Assembly (NCBI GenBank): GCA_944372515.1
Contig: CALVZM010000082.1
Span: forward strand, 1-36,134
Direction of reading: 5' to 3'
From: an uncultured Clostridia bacterium
GTDB taxonomy: Bacteria; Bacillota; Clostridia; Christensenellales; Borkfalkiaceae
DNA length: 36,134 bases
A program made the translations under genes and the position numbers. Below the pieces are notes generated by a model. The model made no database searches and was not told the DNA's origin. It saw nothing but the letters and a program-made list of their open reading frames with translations. This document shows, in pieces, positions 19,101 through 25,696 of the stretch. The stretch's first letter is position 1. Every line of letters starts with the position of its first letter.

Positions 19101-19758
19101 ACTTTCCCGCGAAAAACAGGTGCTCGGCGTCTACGTCAGCGGGCATCCGTTTGAAAATTATCTTTCGGCGTTCCGGCACTGCAATTTCAATTGTTCTCTC
19201 CTTGCCGACGCCGAAGAGGACGAGGACGGAACTCTCACGTTCAACAGCCTCAAAGACGGACAGAGCATCACGATGGGGGGCATCGTCGCGGGCATCAAAA
19301 AACTCAACACCAAACAGGGCTCTTCCATGGCGTTCATCACGGTGGAAGACCTCTACGGCAGCGTGGAATGCGTGGCGTTCCCCAATGTTTACGAAAAGGT
19401 GAAAAGTTTTCTCGCCGTCGACGTCGTGGTGGCGCTCAGCGGCAAACTCGACCTCGGCGACGGCAAGCGTCCCACCGTCCTTCTCGACGGCATGCAGCAG
19501 TTCAACGCCGATTCTCTCAAAAAGGACAAAGAGCCCGCCGTCGGAAAGAAGGGCGTGCTGTGGCTGAACGCCACGGGGCTGGACGAGGGAGAGTTTGAGG
19601 AATTGCAGGAGATGCTCTCGGCTTACGAGGGACCGACGGAAGTCAGAATCCTGCGCGGCAGTCAGAAATTCCGCTATCCGAACGGGGTCGTGCGCAGCCG
19701 TGCCTTTGAAGCCGAACTTGCCACCTTCCTGCCCGCCGGCTGCATCAAATTCGTCTGA
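16177..19758 (+). CDS. dnaE: DNA polymerase III alpha subunit DnaE
   Basis: This C-family replicative polymerase has 1193 residues, the normal length for DnaE. An N-terminal PHP domain opens with HLHTEYSLLDGA and VTDHGNMY, with its metal ligands apparently intact. The palm has GPGRGSGVGSIVAY and PDFDVDFC with catalytic Asp402 and Asp404; a third aspartate is Asp585 in KMDFLAL. Fingers and helix-hairpin-helix regions follow, and an OB-fold lies near residues 1030-1110 (MGGIVAGIKKLNTKQG). There is no inserted DEDD exonuclease, so it is DnaE and not PolC. In low-GC Gram-positives DnaE extends primers and PolC does bulk synthesis; polC is not in this window. The start overlaps the whiA stop by 4 bp. 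No promoter is visible within whiA. Confidence 0.97.
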   Translation: MTDFVHLHLHTEYSLLDGAAKVEDLVDHMVKNGVDTCAVTDHGNMYATLYFAEECVKRGLKYIIGCELYMTDDYRVKTPGTKTEHLILLAKNKTGYRNIVWLDSMSYIEGFYGKPRMDYKTLKEHSEGVICLSACLAGRIPRLLAAGDYDAAKSFAQEMKDTFGGDFYIELQDHGLAEEKQILPALIRLGRELDIPLVATNDVHYINKEDWEVQDILLCIQTKKTLDDPKRMRFGSHEFYFKSGDEMAELFSYVPDAVSNTRVIADKIEEPVFDLKPSGDPVYDKSLIPLYTPDDGSTSPEYLTRLTWEGLSRRYEDVTEDIKKRVQYELDVIIKMGFADYFLIVWDYINWSRSQGIPVGPGRGSGVGSIVAYSVGITDVDPLKYDLIFERFLNPDRVSMPDFDVDFCTKRRYETIEYVRRKYSPEKVAQIVTFGTLASRAVIKDIGRVMRVPYSETDKVTKLMDGKSTIAELLGLNIPKIEEKLKDDTMPEEKRAELEKSLREQQSKRNRDFIEVYEHNPDLQRVINFGLKLEGMPKNTSEHAAGVIICRKVLAENVPLARNGDDVVTQFDMKEAESVGMLKMDFLALTTLTDIQNTLDYIKEDYGTEIDFHKIGYDVPEAYQLISSGDTDAVFQLEQGGMKRFMRDLQPERLEDLIAGISLYRPGPMDFIPTYIRNKHNPSEIRYDTPLLEPILKNSYGVIIYQEQVMQIFQSLAGYTFGQADLVRRAMAKKKKKELMAQKDKFIYGDIKEGGTITGCVARGISPETAAKIFADMESFASYAFNKSHATAYAVVAYQTAYLKYFYPKQFLAGVLNDRLDKIEEISKYVVYMKEKNIPVLPPDVNRSRAEFRVEGDGIRFGLSALRGAGEDAVAKVISERNERGPFKSFQDFLMRCTKYINKRVAECFILSGACDCFGKHRSQYYAVYEDAMNRIAGMEKQKSGAQISLFGSVIEEPELEIEYPDIPEFDYSDKLSREKQVLGVYVSGHPFENYLSAFRHCNFNCSLLADAEEDEDGTLTFNSLKDGQSITMGGIVAGIKKLNTKQGSSMAFITVEDLYGSVECVAFPNVYEKVKSFLAVDVVVALSGKLDLGDGKRPTVLLDGMQQFNADSLKKDKEPAVGKKGVLWLNATGLDEGEFEELQEMLSAYEGPTEVRILRGSQKFRYPNGVVRSRAFEAELATFLPAGCIKFV

Positions 19759-19891
19759 GACCGCCGCGCGGCGAAAACGGCAGGGCGACGGGCGGAAAAA
19801 TTTATTGCAATCATCGATATTTTTAATTGTAATTGTTTCCCGACGGCTCAAAATAATACGGAAAAATCTCAAAAAACTTCCCCCAAAACAC

Positions 19892-19920
19892 TTTAATTTT
19901 TCTTCTTTATTTGGTATAAT
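19892..19920 (+). promoter_or_regulatory. Promoter of pfkA (extended -10)
   Basis: TATAAT at 19915-19920 is preceded by TGG, an extended -10. The -35, TTTAAT at 19892-19897, is weak, with a 17-bp spacer. The surrounding 150 bp is clearly AT-rich compared with the genes. Confidence 0.72.
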
Positions 19921-19966
19921 CAAAGAGAATGAAATTTTACAGTTGTTTTCAATCGGAGGTTGTAAG

Positions 19967-20929
19967 ATGAAACGTATCGGTTTACTCACGAGCGGCGGCG
20001 ATGCTCCCGGCATGAACGCCGCCATCCGTGCGGTCGTCCGCACGGGTATCTATTTCGGGATGGAAGTATACGGTGTGGAATGCGGCTATGCGGGGCTCAT
20101 CAACGATGAACTCATTCCCATGAGCATGCGTTCGGTGTCCGACATCGTGCAGCGCGGCGGCACCATGCTCCGCACGGCGCGCTGTCTGGAAATGCTGACC
20201 AAAGACGGGCAGCAGAAGGCGGTCAAAACGCTCAAAAACCGCGGCATCGAAGGTCTGGTGGTCATCGGCGGCGACGGTTCCTTCCGCGGCGCCAAGGTCC
20301 TCAGCGAGGAATACGGCATTCCGACCATCGGCATTCCGGGCACCATCGACAACGACCTTGCCTACACGGATTATACCCTCGGGTTCGACACGGCGGTCAA
20401 CACCTGCCTCGACATCATCAACAAACTGCGCGACACGATGACCTCGCACGAGCGCATCTCCGTCGTGGAAGTCATGGGCAGGCATTGCGGGGACATCGCG
20501 CTCTATGCCGGCATCGGCAGCGGGGCGGAGATCATCGTCGTGCCCGAAGTGGCATATGATATGGATGACATCGTGATGCGCATCAACCGCTCGCGCGCCA
20601 ACAAGAAACATTCCAACATCATCGTCATTGCGGAAGGCGTCATGAGCGCGACGGCGTTTGCCAAGCAGTTGCAGGAAGTAACGACCTATTCGGTGCGTCC
20701 CACCACCATCGGGCACGTCCAGCGCGGCGGCTCGCCCTCCATGCAGGACAGAATGCTGGCGGCGCAGTTCGGCAACAAGGCGGTGCGCCTTCTCAAAGAC
20801 GGCATCGGCAACCGCGTGATCGGCATCAAGGATAATCATATCATGGACATGGACATCATCGAAGCGGTGTCCATGAAGAAGAAGTTCAATTTTGAACTCT
20901 ACAACACTTTGCAGATGATCTCCATGTGA
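19967..20929 (+). CDS. pfkA: ATP-dependent 6-phosphofructokinase PfkA
   Basis: The enzyme phosphorylates fructose 6-phosphate to fructose 1,6-bisphosphate, the committed step of glycolysis. It has 320 residues, the size of the bacterial tetrameric form. LTSGGDAPGMNAAIR opens the protein, GGDGSFRGA lies at 101-109 and PGTIDNDL follows. Glycine at both positions that distinguish ATP from pyrophosphate enzymes (GGDGS and PGTIDND, not PKTIDND) indicates ATP use. MGRHCGDIAL and GHVQRGGSPS complete the substrate site. ATG 19967 follows CGGAGGTTGTAAG. The frame is open back into dnaE, but the promoter at 19892-19920 and the ribosome site settle the start. In related Clostridia pyruvate kinase usually follows; here a terminator and a different sugar kinase do. 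Confidence 0.97.
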   Translation: MKRIGLLTSGGDAPGMNAAIRAVVRTGIYFGMEVYGVECGYAGLINDELIPMSMRSVSDIVQRGGTMLRTARCLEMLTKDGQQKAVKTLKNRGIEGLVVIGGDGSFRGAKVLSEEYGIPTIGIPGTIDNDLAYTDYTLGFDTAVNTCLDIINKLRDTMTSHERISVVEVMGRHCGDIALYAGIGSGAEIIVVPEVAYDMDDIVMRINRSRANKKHSNIIVIAEGVMSATAFAKQLQEVTTYSVRPTTIGHVQRGGSPSMQDRMLAAQFGNKAVRLLKDGIGNRVIGIKDNHIMDMDIIEAVSMKKKFNFELYNTLQMISM

Positions 20930-20957
20930 TCGGGCAAACGGCTCTGCACAAAAGGAC

Positions 20958-20996
20958 GGCGGCTTCGGAAAATTTTCCGCAGCCGCCTGTTTTTTT
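20958..20996 (+). terminator. Intrinsic terminator of pfkA
   Basis: GGCGGCT (20958-20964) pairs with AGCCGCC (20981-20987). The inner CGGAAAA/TTTTCCG extends the stem, and TG plus seven Ts follow. Confidence 0.88.
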
Positions 20997-21008
20997 GCCG
21001 CCGCGCGT

Positions 21009-21037
21009 TTGACGACGCCGCGGGCGGTTTATAGAAT
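21009..21037 (+). promoter_or_regulatory. Sigma-A promoter of the fruK-like gene
   Basis: TTGACG (21009-21014), a 17-bp spacer and TAGAAT (21032-21037). Transcription would start near 21044. Confidence 0.78.
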
Positions 21038-21048
21038 AAAGGGAATAT

Positions 21049-21098
21049 GTTCCGTCAAAGACGGAACGGTTTGCCTTTTAAGGCAAGACAAGACGGAA
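21049..21098 (+). promoter_or_regulatory. Structured leader of the fruK-like gene
   Basis: The 92-base leader starts with a perfect 8-bp hairpin (21049-21056 with 21060-21067, loop AAA). A 7-bp hairpin follows (21071-21077 with 21080-21086). A second copy of GACGGAA at 21092-21098 could compete for the first arm TTCCGTC. The first inverted repeat begins about 5 bases after the predicted transcription start, so it could equally be a repressor operator. Confidence 0.5.
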
Positions 21099-21135
21099 TA
21101 AGGGGGCAGGGGAAATTTCTTTCTCCGCAGACGGC

Positions 21136-22062
21136 ATGATATTGACAGTTTGTTTGAGTCCGAGCATCGACATCACGGTGGAAGTGGACGCGCTGGAAGT
21201 GGGCAAGACCAACATCGCCAAGCGCAAGCGCGTGCGTCCCGGCGGCAAAGCGCTCAACGTGGCGCTGGGCATCTCCCGCCTCGGCGGCGATGCCTTCGTT
21301 ACGGGGTTCATGTACCGCCAGAACGGCGACCTCTTCGACGAATGGCTCTCCCGCGGCGGCGTGCGGCATGATTTCATCATGAACGAAGGGCGGGTACGCG
21401 AGAATTATAAATTCATCGACCACCGCTCGATGCTGACCGAAGTCAACGACATCGGCGCGGAAGTCTCCCCCGAAAATCTGGAAAAATTGCTCGTCCGCGT
21501 GCGGGAACTCTCCGCAAAAAGCCGTGTAACGGTGATATCCGGCGGTTTGCCGCGGGAGGTCGGCGCGGAGTATTACGGGGAACTCTTCCGTGCGGTCGCG
21601 CCCGGCTGCCTGCGCGTCGCCGATGCGACGGGCGGCAAACTGAACGCCGCCATCGCCGCGGGCGTCGATCTCGTCAAGCCCAATCTGGACGAATTGCAGA
21701 ATTACATCGGCAGGGAAATGACCTGCCGGCAGGATATGCTGGACGCCTGCCGCGAGTTGATCCGCCGCGGCGCGAAAAACGTGCTCCTTTCCATGGGCAA
21801 AGAAGGCGCCGTTCTCACGGACGGCAAAGAGGGATATTATTGCCGCAGCACGTCCGTGGCGGTCAATTCCACCGTGGGCGCGGGCGACGCAATGGTCGCG
21901 GCGGCGGTGATGAAGATGGCAGAGGGGGCACCCATGCCCGAGATTTTGCGGGCAGGCACGGCGGCAGGCACCGCCGCCGTTACCACATTCGACGAAATCG
22001 CCTTTCCCCCGGAAAAGTACAAGGAAATTGCAGACAGCCTGCAAGTGAAGCGGCTGTTTTGA
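21136..22062 (+). CDS. fruK: 1-phosphofructokinase-like PfkB-family kinase
   Basis: The 308-residue protein belongs to the PfkB (ribokinase) family and is closest in pattern to FruK and LacC, which phosphorylate fructose 1-phosphate or tagatose 6-phosphate. The N-terminus MILTVCLSPSIDITVEVD and RPGGKALNVALG are typical. TEVNDIGAEVS corresponds to the TEINGPGPEIS stretch of 1-phosphofructokinases. NSTVGAGDAMVA carries the catalytic Asp251 and the anion hole. No fructose PTS gene or DeoR-type regulator is adjacent, so the exact substrate is open. ATG 21136 agrees with family starts, but the ribosome site is poor: the nearest purine tract, AGGGGGCAGGGGAAA, ends about 20 bases upstream. A small GGGGAAA/TTTCTCC fold could bring it closer. 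ttcA follows after 8 bp. Confidence 0.8.
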   Translation: MILTVCLSPSIDITVEVDALEVGKTNIAKRKRVRPGGKALNVALGISRLGGDAFVTGFMYRQNGDLFDEWLSRGGVRHDFIMNEGRVRENYKFIDHRSMLTEVNDIGAEVSPENLEKLLVRVRELSAKSRVTVISGGLPREVGAEYYGELFRAVAPGCLRVADATGGKLNAAIAAGVDLVKPNLDELQNYIGREMTCRQDMLDACRELIRRGAKNVLLSMGKEGAVLTDGKEGYYCRSTSVAVNSTVGAGDAMVAAAVMKMAEGAPMPEILRAGTAAGTAAVTTFDEIAFPPEKYKEIADSLQVKRLF

Positions 22063-22070
22063 CGAGGCTT

Positions 22071-22904
22071 ATGCAAATATTATCCCGCACCGAAGAAATA
22101 GAGCGTTCGATCATCAAACGGTACAGAAAGGAACTCTGGACCCGTTTCGTGCAGGCAGTCAAGGCATATTCCCTGATCGCGGAAGGGGACAGGATCGCCG
22201 TGTGCATATCGGGCGGCAAGGACAGTTTTCTGATGGCGAAACTCTTCCAGGAGATCCGCCGCCACGGTAAGATGCATTTTTCCCTGCATTTCATCGTGAT
22301 GGACCCCGGCTACCGCGTTGAAAACCGCGAACTCATCCTCTCCAACGCCCGCACGCTCGGCGTTCCCGTGGAAATTTTCCCTTCCCCGATCTTTGAAGCG
22401 GTCTCGGCGGCGGGCGGTTCGCCCTGTTACCTCTGCGCGCGCATGCGGCGGGGGTATCTCTATGAAAAGGCGCAGAGCCTCGGCTGCAATAAAATCGCCC
22501 TGGGGCATCATTTCGACGACGTCATCGAAACCACCCTTTTGAGCATGTTCTACGGCGCGGAGATCAAGACCATGCCCCCCAAACTCCGTTCGACTTCTCA
22601 TCCCGGCATGGAACTCATCCGCCCGCTGTACCGTATCCGCGAACAGGACATCGTGCGCTGGGCGCAAGGCAACGGGCTGACCTTTCTGCACTGTGCCTGC
22701 CGCTTTACCGAGCGGGTCGAAAACAAGGAAGAGGAGAGCAAACGGCGGGAGATGAAGGCGCTCGTGCGCGAACTCAAAAAAAGATACGACCGCATCGACG
22801 AAAACATCTTTCAAAGTATGCACAACGTCAATCTCGACTGCGTGCTCGGGTACAGGAGCAAGGGCAGGACGTTCACTTTCTCCGATCTCTACGGGGAGGA
22901 GTGA
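22071..22904 (+). CDS. TtcA-family tRNA 2-thiolation protein
   Basis: This PP-loop ATPase of 277 residues matches the TtcA family, which inserts sulfur into cytidine 32 of tRNA using an iron-sulfur cluster. The P-loop is SGGKDS at 47-52. Cys119 and Cys122 form the CxxC of SPCYLCARMRRG, and Cys208/Cys210 in HCACRF supply the third conserved cysteine region. GHHFDDVIETTLL is the second conserved block. The C-terminal form (IFQSMHNVNLD) is, from memory, typical of clostridial members annotated TtcA family; whether they all modify C32 is not known to me. ATG 22071 lies 8 bp after the fruK stop with GAGG just before it, so translation is probably coupled. The upstream in-frame extension inside fruK is a shadow. 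Confidence 0.82.
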   Translation: MQILSRTEEIERSIIKRYRKELWTRFVQAVKAYSLIAEGDRIAVCISGGKDSFLMAKLFQEIRRHGKMHFSLHFIVMDPGYRVENRELILSNARTLGVPVEIFPSPIFEAVSAAGGSPCYLCARMRRGYLYEKAQSLGCNKIALGHHFDDVIETTLLSMFYGAEIKTMPPKLRSTSHPGMELIRPLYRIREQDIVRWAQGNGLTFLHCACRFTERVENKEEESKRREMKALVRELKKRYDRIDENIFQSMHNVNLDCVLGYRSKGRTFTFSDLYGEE

Positions 22905-22932
22905 ACGGGGATAAAACCGGATACAACTGCGC

Positions 22933-22957
22933 AAAATACCGTCATGCACGGTATTTT
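22933..22957. promoter_or_regulatory. Perfect inverted repeat around the dehydrogenase start codon
   Basis: AAAATACCGT (22933-22942) and ACGGTATTTT (22948-22957) are exact complements around the five-base loop CATGC, which contains the ATG at 22944. It may be an operator, an RNA hairpin that hides the start codon, or a weak terminator (T-rich bases follow). Confidence 0.6.
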
Positions 22958-23912
22958 ATTTTATGACATGAAGGAGTATGAGCGCCCGCTCTTCGAGGCG
23001 GCAAAGGGGGAGTTTGTCTTCGATTATGCGGAGAGCAGGCTGGACGAAAGGACGGCGGCGCTCGCAAACGGCTATGACGGCGTCTGCATTTTCGTCAACG
23101 ACACGGCAAACGCAAAGGTGATCAGAAAACTCGCTGCCTGCGGCGTGCGCCTCATCGCCCTGCGCTGTTCGGGGTATAACAACGTGGATACGGCGGAGGC
23201 GGAAAAGTGCGGCATTGCCGTGCTGCGCGTGCCCGCCTATTCTCCTTACAGCGTGGCGGAACACGCCATGGCGATGCTGCTCACGCTCAACCGCAAGATC
23301 CATAAGGCATACATCCGCACGCGCGATTTCAATTTCAGCCTCAACCACCTCATCGGCTTCGACCTGCACGGCAAGACGGCGGGCGTCATCGGCACGGGGC
23401 GCATCGGCAGGACGTTCATCGGCATCTGCCGCGGATTCGGCATGCGCGTGCTGTGTTACGACGCCTTTCCCGATCCTGCGGCGGGGCTTGCATACCTTTC
23501 TTTGGAAGAACTGCTTGCCGTCTCCGACGTCATTTCCCTGCACTGTCCGCTGACAAAGGACACGCGGCACCTGCTCGGGAAGGATGCGTTCGCACGGATG
23601 AAGCGCGGCTGCATCCTCATCAACACTTCCCGCGGGGGACTCATCGACAGCGAAGCCCTTCTGGACGCCTTGCGCACCGGGCGCTTGGGCGGCGCATGCC
23701 TGGACGTGTACGAGGAGGAAGCGGGGCTCTTTTATGAGGACAAGTCGGCGACGGGCGTGCAGGACGAACTTTTTTCCTTGCTCGTTTCCCGTCCCAACGT
23801 CATCGTAACTTCCCACCAGGCATACCTCACGCGCGAGGCGCTCGACGACATCACGCGCGTTACGATGGAAAATTTTCGCAATTTTTTCGGAAAAATCCCC
23901 GAAAAAGCATAA
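22944..23912 (+). CDS. D-lactate dehydrogenase-like D-2-hydroxyacid dehydrogenase
   Basis: The 322-residue protein belongs to the D-2-hydroxyacid dehydrogenases and most resembles fermentative D-lactate dehydrogenase, which reduces pyruvate with NADH. It begins MHGILFYD, with LRCSGYNNVD and VPAYSPYSVAEHA in the substrate domain. The NAD motif GTGRIG starts at residue 150. Arg230 in NTSRGG and His291 in TSHQAYLT are catalytic residues of the family. Another 2-hydroxyacid substrate is possible. ATG 22944 is required because no start codon lies between the in-frame stop at 22902-22904 and this site, and homology starts here. There is no Shine-Dalgarno, and the ATG sits in the loop of a perfect inverted repeat. 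With AdhE it suggests mixed ethanol and lactate fermentation. Confidence 0.86.
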   Translation: MHGILFYDMKEYERPLFEAAKGEFVFDYAESRLDERTAALANGYDGVCIFVNDTANAKVIRKLAACGVRLIALRCSGYNNVDTAEAEKCGIAVLRVPAYSPYSVAEHAMAMLLTLNRKIHKAYIRTRDFNFSLNHLIGFDLHGKTAGVIGTGRIGRTFIGICRGFGMRVLCYDAFPDPAAGLAYLSLEELLAVSDVISLHCPLTKDTRHLLGKDAFARMKRGCILINTSRGGLIDSEALLDALRTGRLGGACLDVYEEEAGLFYEDKSATGVQDELFSLLVSRPNVIVTSHQAYLTREALDDITRVTMENFRNFFGKIPEKA

Positions 23913-23950
23913 AAGTATTATAAAAAGTAAGGATTCTTTTATTTTTTTCC

Positions 23951-23979
23951 TTGTCTTTTTCTGAAAATATCCGTATAAT
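23951..23979 (+). promoter_or_regulatory. Promoter of the small four-cysteine gene
   Basis: TTGTCT (23951-23956), a 17-bp spacer and TATAAT (23974-23979). Transcription would start near 23986. Confidence 0.75.
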
Positions 23980-24028
23980 TGTAATGATCTTGAATAAAGA
24001 GAAAAAAAGAAAAAGAGGTCATAAGACA

Positions 24029-24295
24029 ATGGAAAACAAAGAATTGAAAGCATTGCAGGACGAACTGGATGTGATGAAGTGGAACGACACCCAGGCGCGC
24101 GGCGGTCAGGATACCTGCGGGACCTATGATTACTGCGTGAAGTGCGACAAGAGCACGGACTTCCCTTGCGCCAGGGCAAAGACGGCGTTTGAAGCCGTTG
24201 CCGTGGCAGAGGCGAAACCCGCCAAAAAGGCGAAGCCCGTCTCCGACAAAGCCATCCGCACCAGAAAGACCACGCGGTCCAAGAAGGCGGAGTAA
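24029..24295 (+). CDS. Small four-cysteine protein, function unknown
   Basis: I do not recognise this 88-residue protein. The first 25 residues are helical and acidic. Then come four cysteines at 30, 36, 39 and 47 (C-x5-C-x2-C-x7-C), which could bind zinc or an iron-sulfur cluster. The last 30 residues are an Ala/Lys-rich basic tail ending RTRKTTRSKKAE, of the kind that binds nucleic acid. There is no signal peptide or membrane segment. It has its own near-consensus promoter and a strong terminator, which argues for a real, independently expressed gene. ATG 24029 follows AAAGAGG at about 12 bases; an upstream in-frame ATG at 23951 falls on the -35 box and is rejected. The neighbours give no functional hint. 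Confidence 0.72.
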   Translation: MENKELKALQDELDVMKWNDTQARGGQDTCGTYDYCVKCDKSTDFPCARAKTAFEAVAVAEAKPAKKAKPVSDKAIRTRKTTRSKKAE

Positions 24296-24324
24296 CTTTT
24301 TCCCCGAAACACCGTAAAAAAAAT

Positions 24325-24360
24325 CGGCGGCTCTCCCGGTCGGAGAACCGTCGTTTTTTT
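24325..24360. terminator. Bidirectional terminator between convergent genes
   Basis: CGGCGGCTCTCC (24325-24336) pairs with GGAGAACCGTCG (24342-24353), with one mismatch. A T-run follows on the plus strand and an A-run precedes it, so it can stop the small gene (plus) and the yfcE operon (minus). Confidence 0.85.
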
Positions 24361-24365
24361 CTTTT

Positions 24366-24896
24366 TCACAGGTCTTGTTGCATGAACGTCTTCCCCGTCA
24401 GGTCCTTCCAGACGGCGCCGTCCTCTTCAAGGAGCATATAGGCGTGGGGGGAATTTTCTTTGGGCAGAGAGACGCTGCCGCAGTTGAGGTATAAATAATG
24501 TTCCCGCTTTTCGGCTTTGGGCACATGGGTGTGCCCGCAGAGCAGGATGTCCCCCGCGGCGAGCGGGGGCGGGGTTTTGTGCCCGTGCGTGCAATAAACG
24601 GTCTTTCCGCGGAAAAACAGCGCGGCATACTCGGCGAGGACGGGAAAGGGCAGGACCATCTGGTCGACCTCGGCTTCGCAGTTGCCCCGCACGCAGAGGG
24701 GCGCGGGCGCGAGGGAAGAAAGCAGCGCGATGACCTCTTTGGGGGCGTACCCTTCGGGCAGGTCGTTGCGGGGACCGTGATACAGGAGATCGCCGAGCAG
24801 GATGATCTTATCGGGTCTTTCGGCGTCGATGCGCCGCAGCAGTTTTTCGGTGTAAAAAGCCGATCCGTGCAGATCGGAAGCGATGAGCAGTTTCAT
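24366..24896 (-). CDS. YfcE-type metallophosphodiesterase
   Basis: This calcineurin-like phosphoesterase of 176 residues is close to YfcE (about 180). Dinuclear metal motifs appear in order: SDLHG near the start, LGDLLYHGPRN, GNCEAEVDQ, THGH and GHTH. YfcE hydrolyses model phosphodiesters; its natural substrate is unknown. The start ATG (24896-24894) overlaps the stop of the upstream HAD gene as ATGA, so translation is coupled. It is the last gene of a three-gene minus-strand operon and ends at a bidirectional terminator. The longer upstream open frame lies inside the HAD gene and is a shadow. Confidence 0.88.
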   Translation of the reverse strand: MKLLIASDLHGSAFYTEKLLRRIDAERPDKIILLGDLLYHGPRNDLPEGYAPKEVIALLSSLAPAPLCVRGNCEAEVDQMVLPFPVLAEYAALFFRGKTVYCTHGHKTPPPLAAGDILLCGHTHVPKAEKREHYLYLNCGSVSLPKENSPHAYMLLEEDGAVWKDLTGKTFMQQDL

Positions 24897-25696
24897 GAAT
24901 TTCTTCCTTCTTCCAAAAGTTCCTTCATTTTCCCGATCACGCCCTTTTCGGCGTTGGAGGGGATGATGTTTCCGATTTTTTCTTTCAGGGCGGGAAAGCC
25001 GTTTTCGGGCACATAGGCATGCCCGCAGGTCATCAGCAGTTCCAAATCGTTCATATAGTCCCCGAACGCGGCGCATTCTTCCCGTTGCAGATCGAAATAT
25101 CTTTGCGCGAACGCCATCGCCCGTCCCTTGTTCGTGTCGGGTCCGGAAATGTCCGTCCAGACCTTGCCCGAAACGATGACCCGCAGGTCGGGCAGGAGCG
25201 CGGGCAGATATTTGCCCGCGTGTTCGGCGGCGCCGCGCGCGTCGTAGACGGCGACTTTGCAAACCGCGTCCCGTTCGGGCGCGTCTTGCAGCCGCGGTAC
25301 CCGCGCAAAGCGGGGATAGTATTTGGCGCATTCCGCAAGGAAGGCGGGGTCGTCCGCCGCGGCGTATGCCCCGTCCGCGCAGCAGAGCAGGGGGAAGGCG
25401 TTTTTCTGCGTTTGCACCGCCCGCAGAATGCCGTCCAGCCGCGCCGCGGGCAGGTTCTCGCAAAAGAGCCGCTCGCCGCGGTAACACACAAGCGCGCCGT
25501 TTTCGGCGATGAACAGAATCTTGTCGGCGGCGGGGGCGAAGAGACGGCGCAGGCTTTCATATTGTCTGCCGCTGGCAACGGCAAAGAGGATGCCCCGCGC
25601 GGACATTTTTTCGATCAAAGAAAAGATTTCCGACGGCAGGGAGCCGTCGGGGAGGAGCAAAGTCCCGTCCAGGTCGGACGCGATGAGTCTGATCAT
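24893..25696 (-). CDS. Cof-type HAD-family phosphatase
   Basis: The 267-residue protein is a HAD superfamily hydrolase of the Cof/YidA type, which removes phosphate from sugar phosphates or cofactors. Motif I is SDLDGTLL near residue 6, motif II is VASGRQYESL, and motif IV is FGDYMNDLELL. The region between motifs II and III forms the C2 cap. NTNKGRAMAF carries the motif III lysine. ATG 25696 is fixed by the overlap with the upstream dehydrogenase stop (ATGA). A TTG 15 bases further upstream is in frame but unnecessary. The substrate cannot be deduced. Confidence 0.88.
   Translation of the reverse strand: MIRLIASDLDGTLLLPDGSLPSEIFSLIEKMSARGILFAVASGRQYESLRRLFAPAADKILFIAENGALVCYRGERLFCENLPAARLDGILRAVQTQKNAFPLLCCADGAYAAADDPAFLAECAKYYPRFARVPRLQDAPERDAVCKVAVYDARGAAEHAGKYLPALLPDLRVIVSGKVWTDISGPDTNKGRAMAFAQRYFDLQREECAAFGDYMNDLELLMTCGHAYVPENGFPALKEKIGNIIPSNAEKGVIGKMKELLEEGRNS

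Noticed and set aside
19801..19850. CcpA cre site in the AT-rich region before pfkA
   Set aside because: TTGCAATCATCG deviates from the cre consensus at the central CG position, and AT-rich sequence makes chance matches likely.
19595..19966. N-terminal extension of PfkA into dnaE
   Set aside because: A promoter and a strong ribosome site lie just before ATG 19967, and the extension shows no family similarity.
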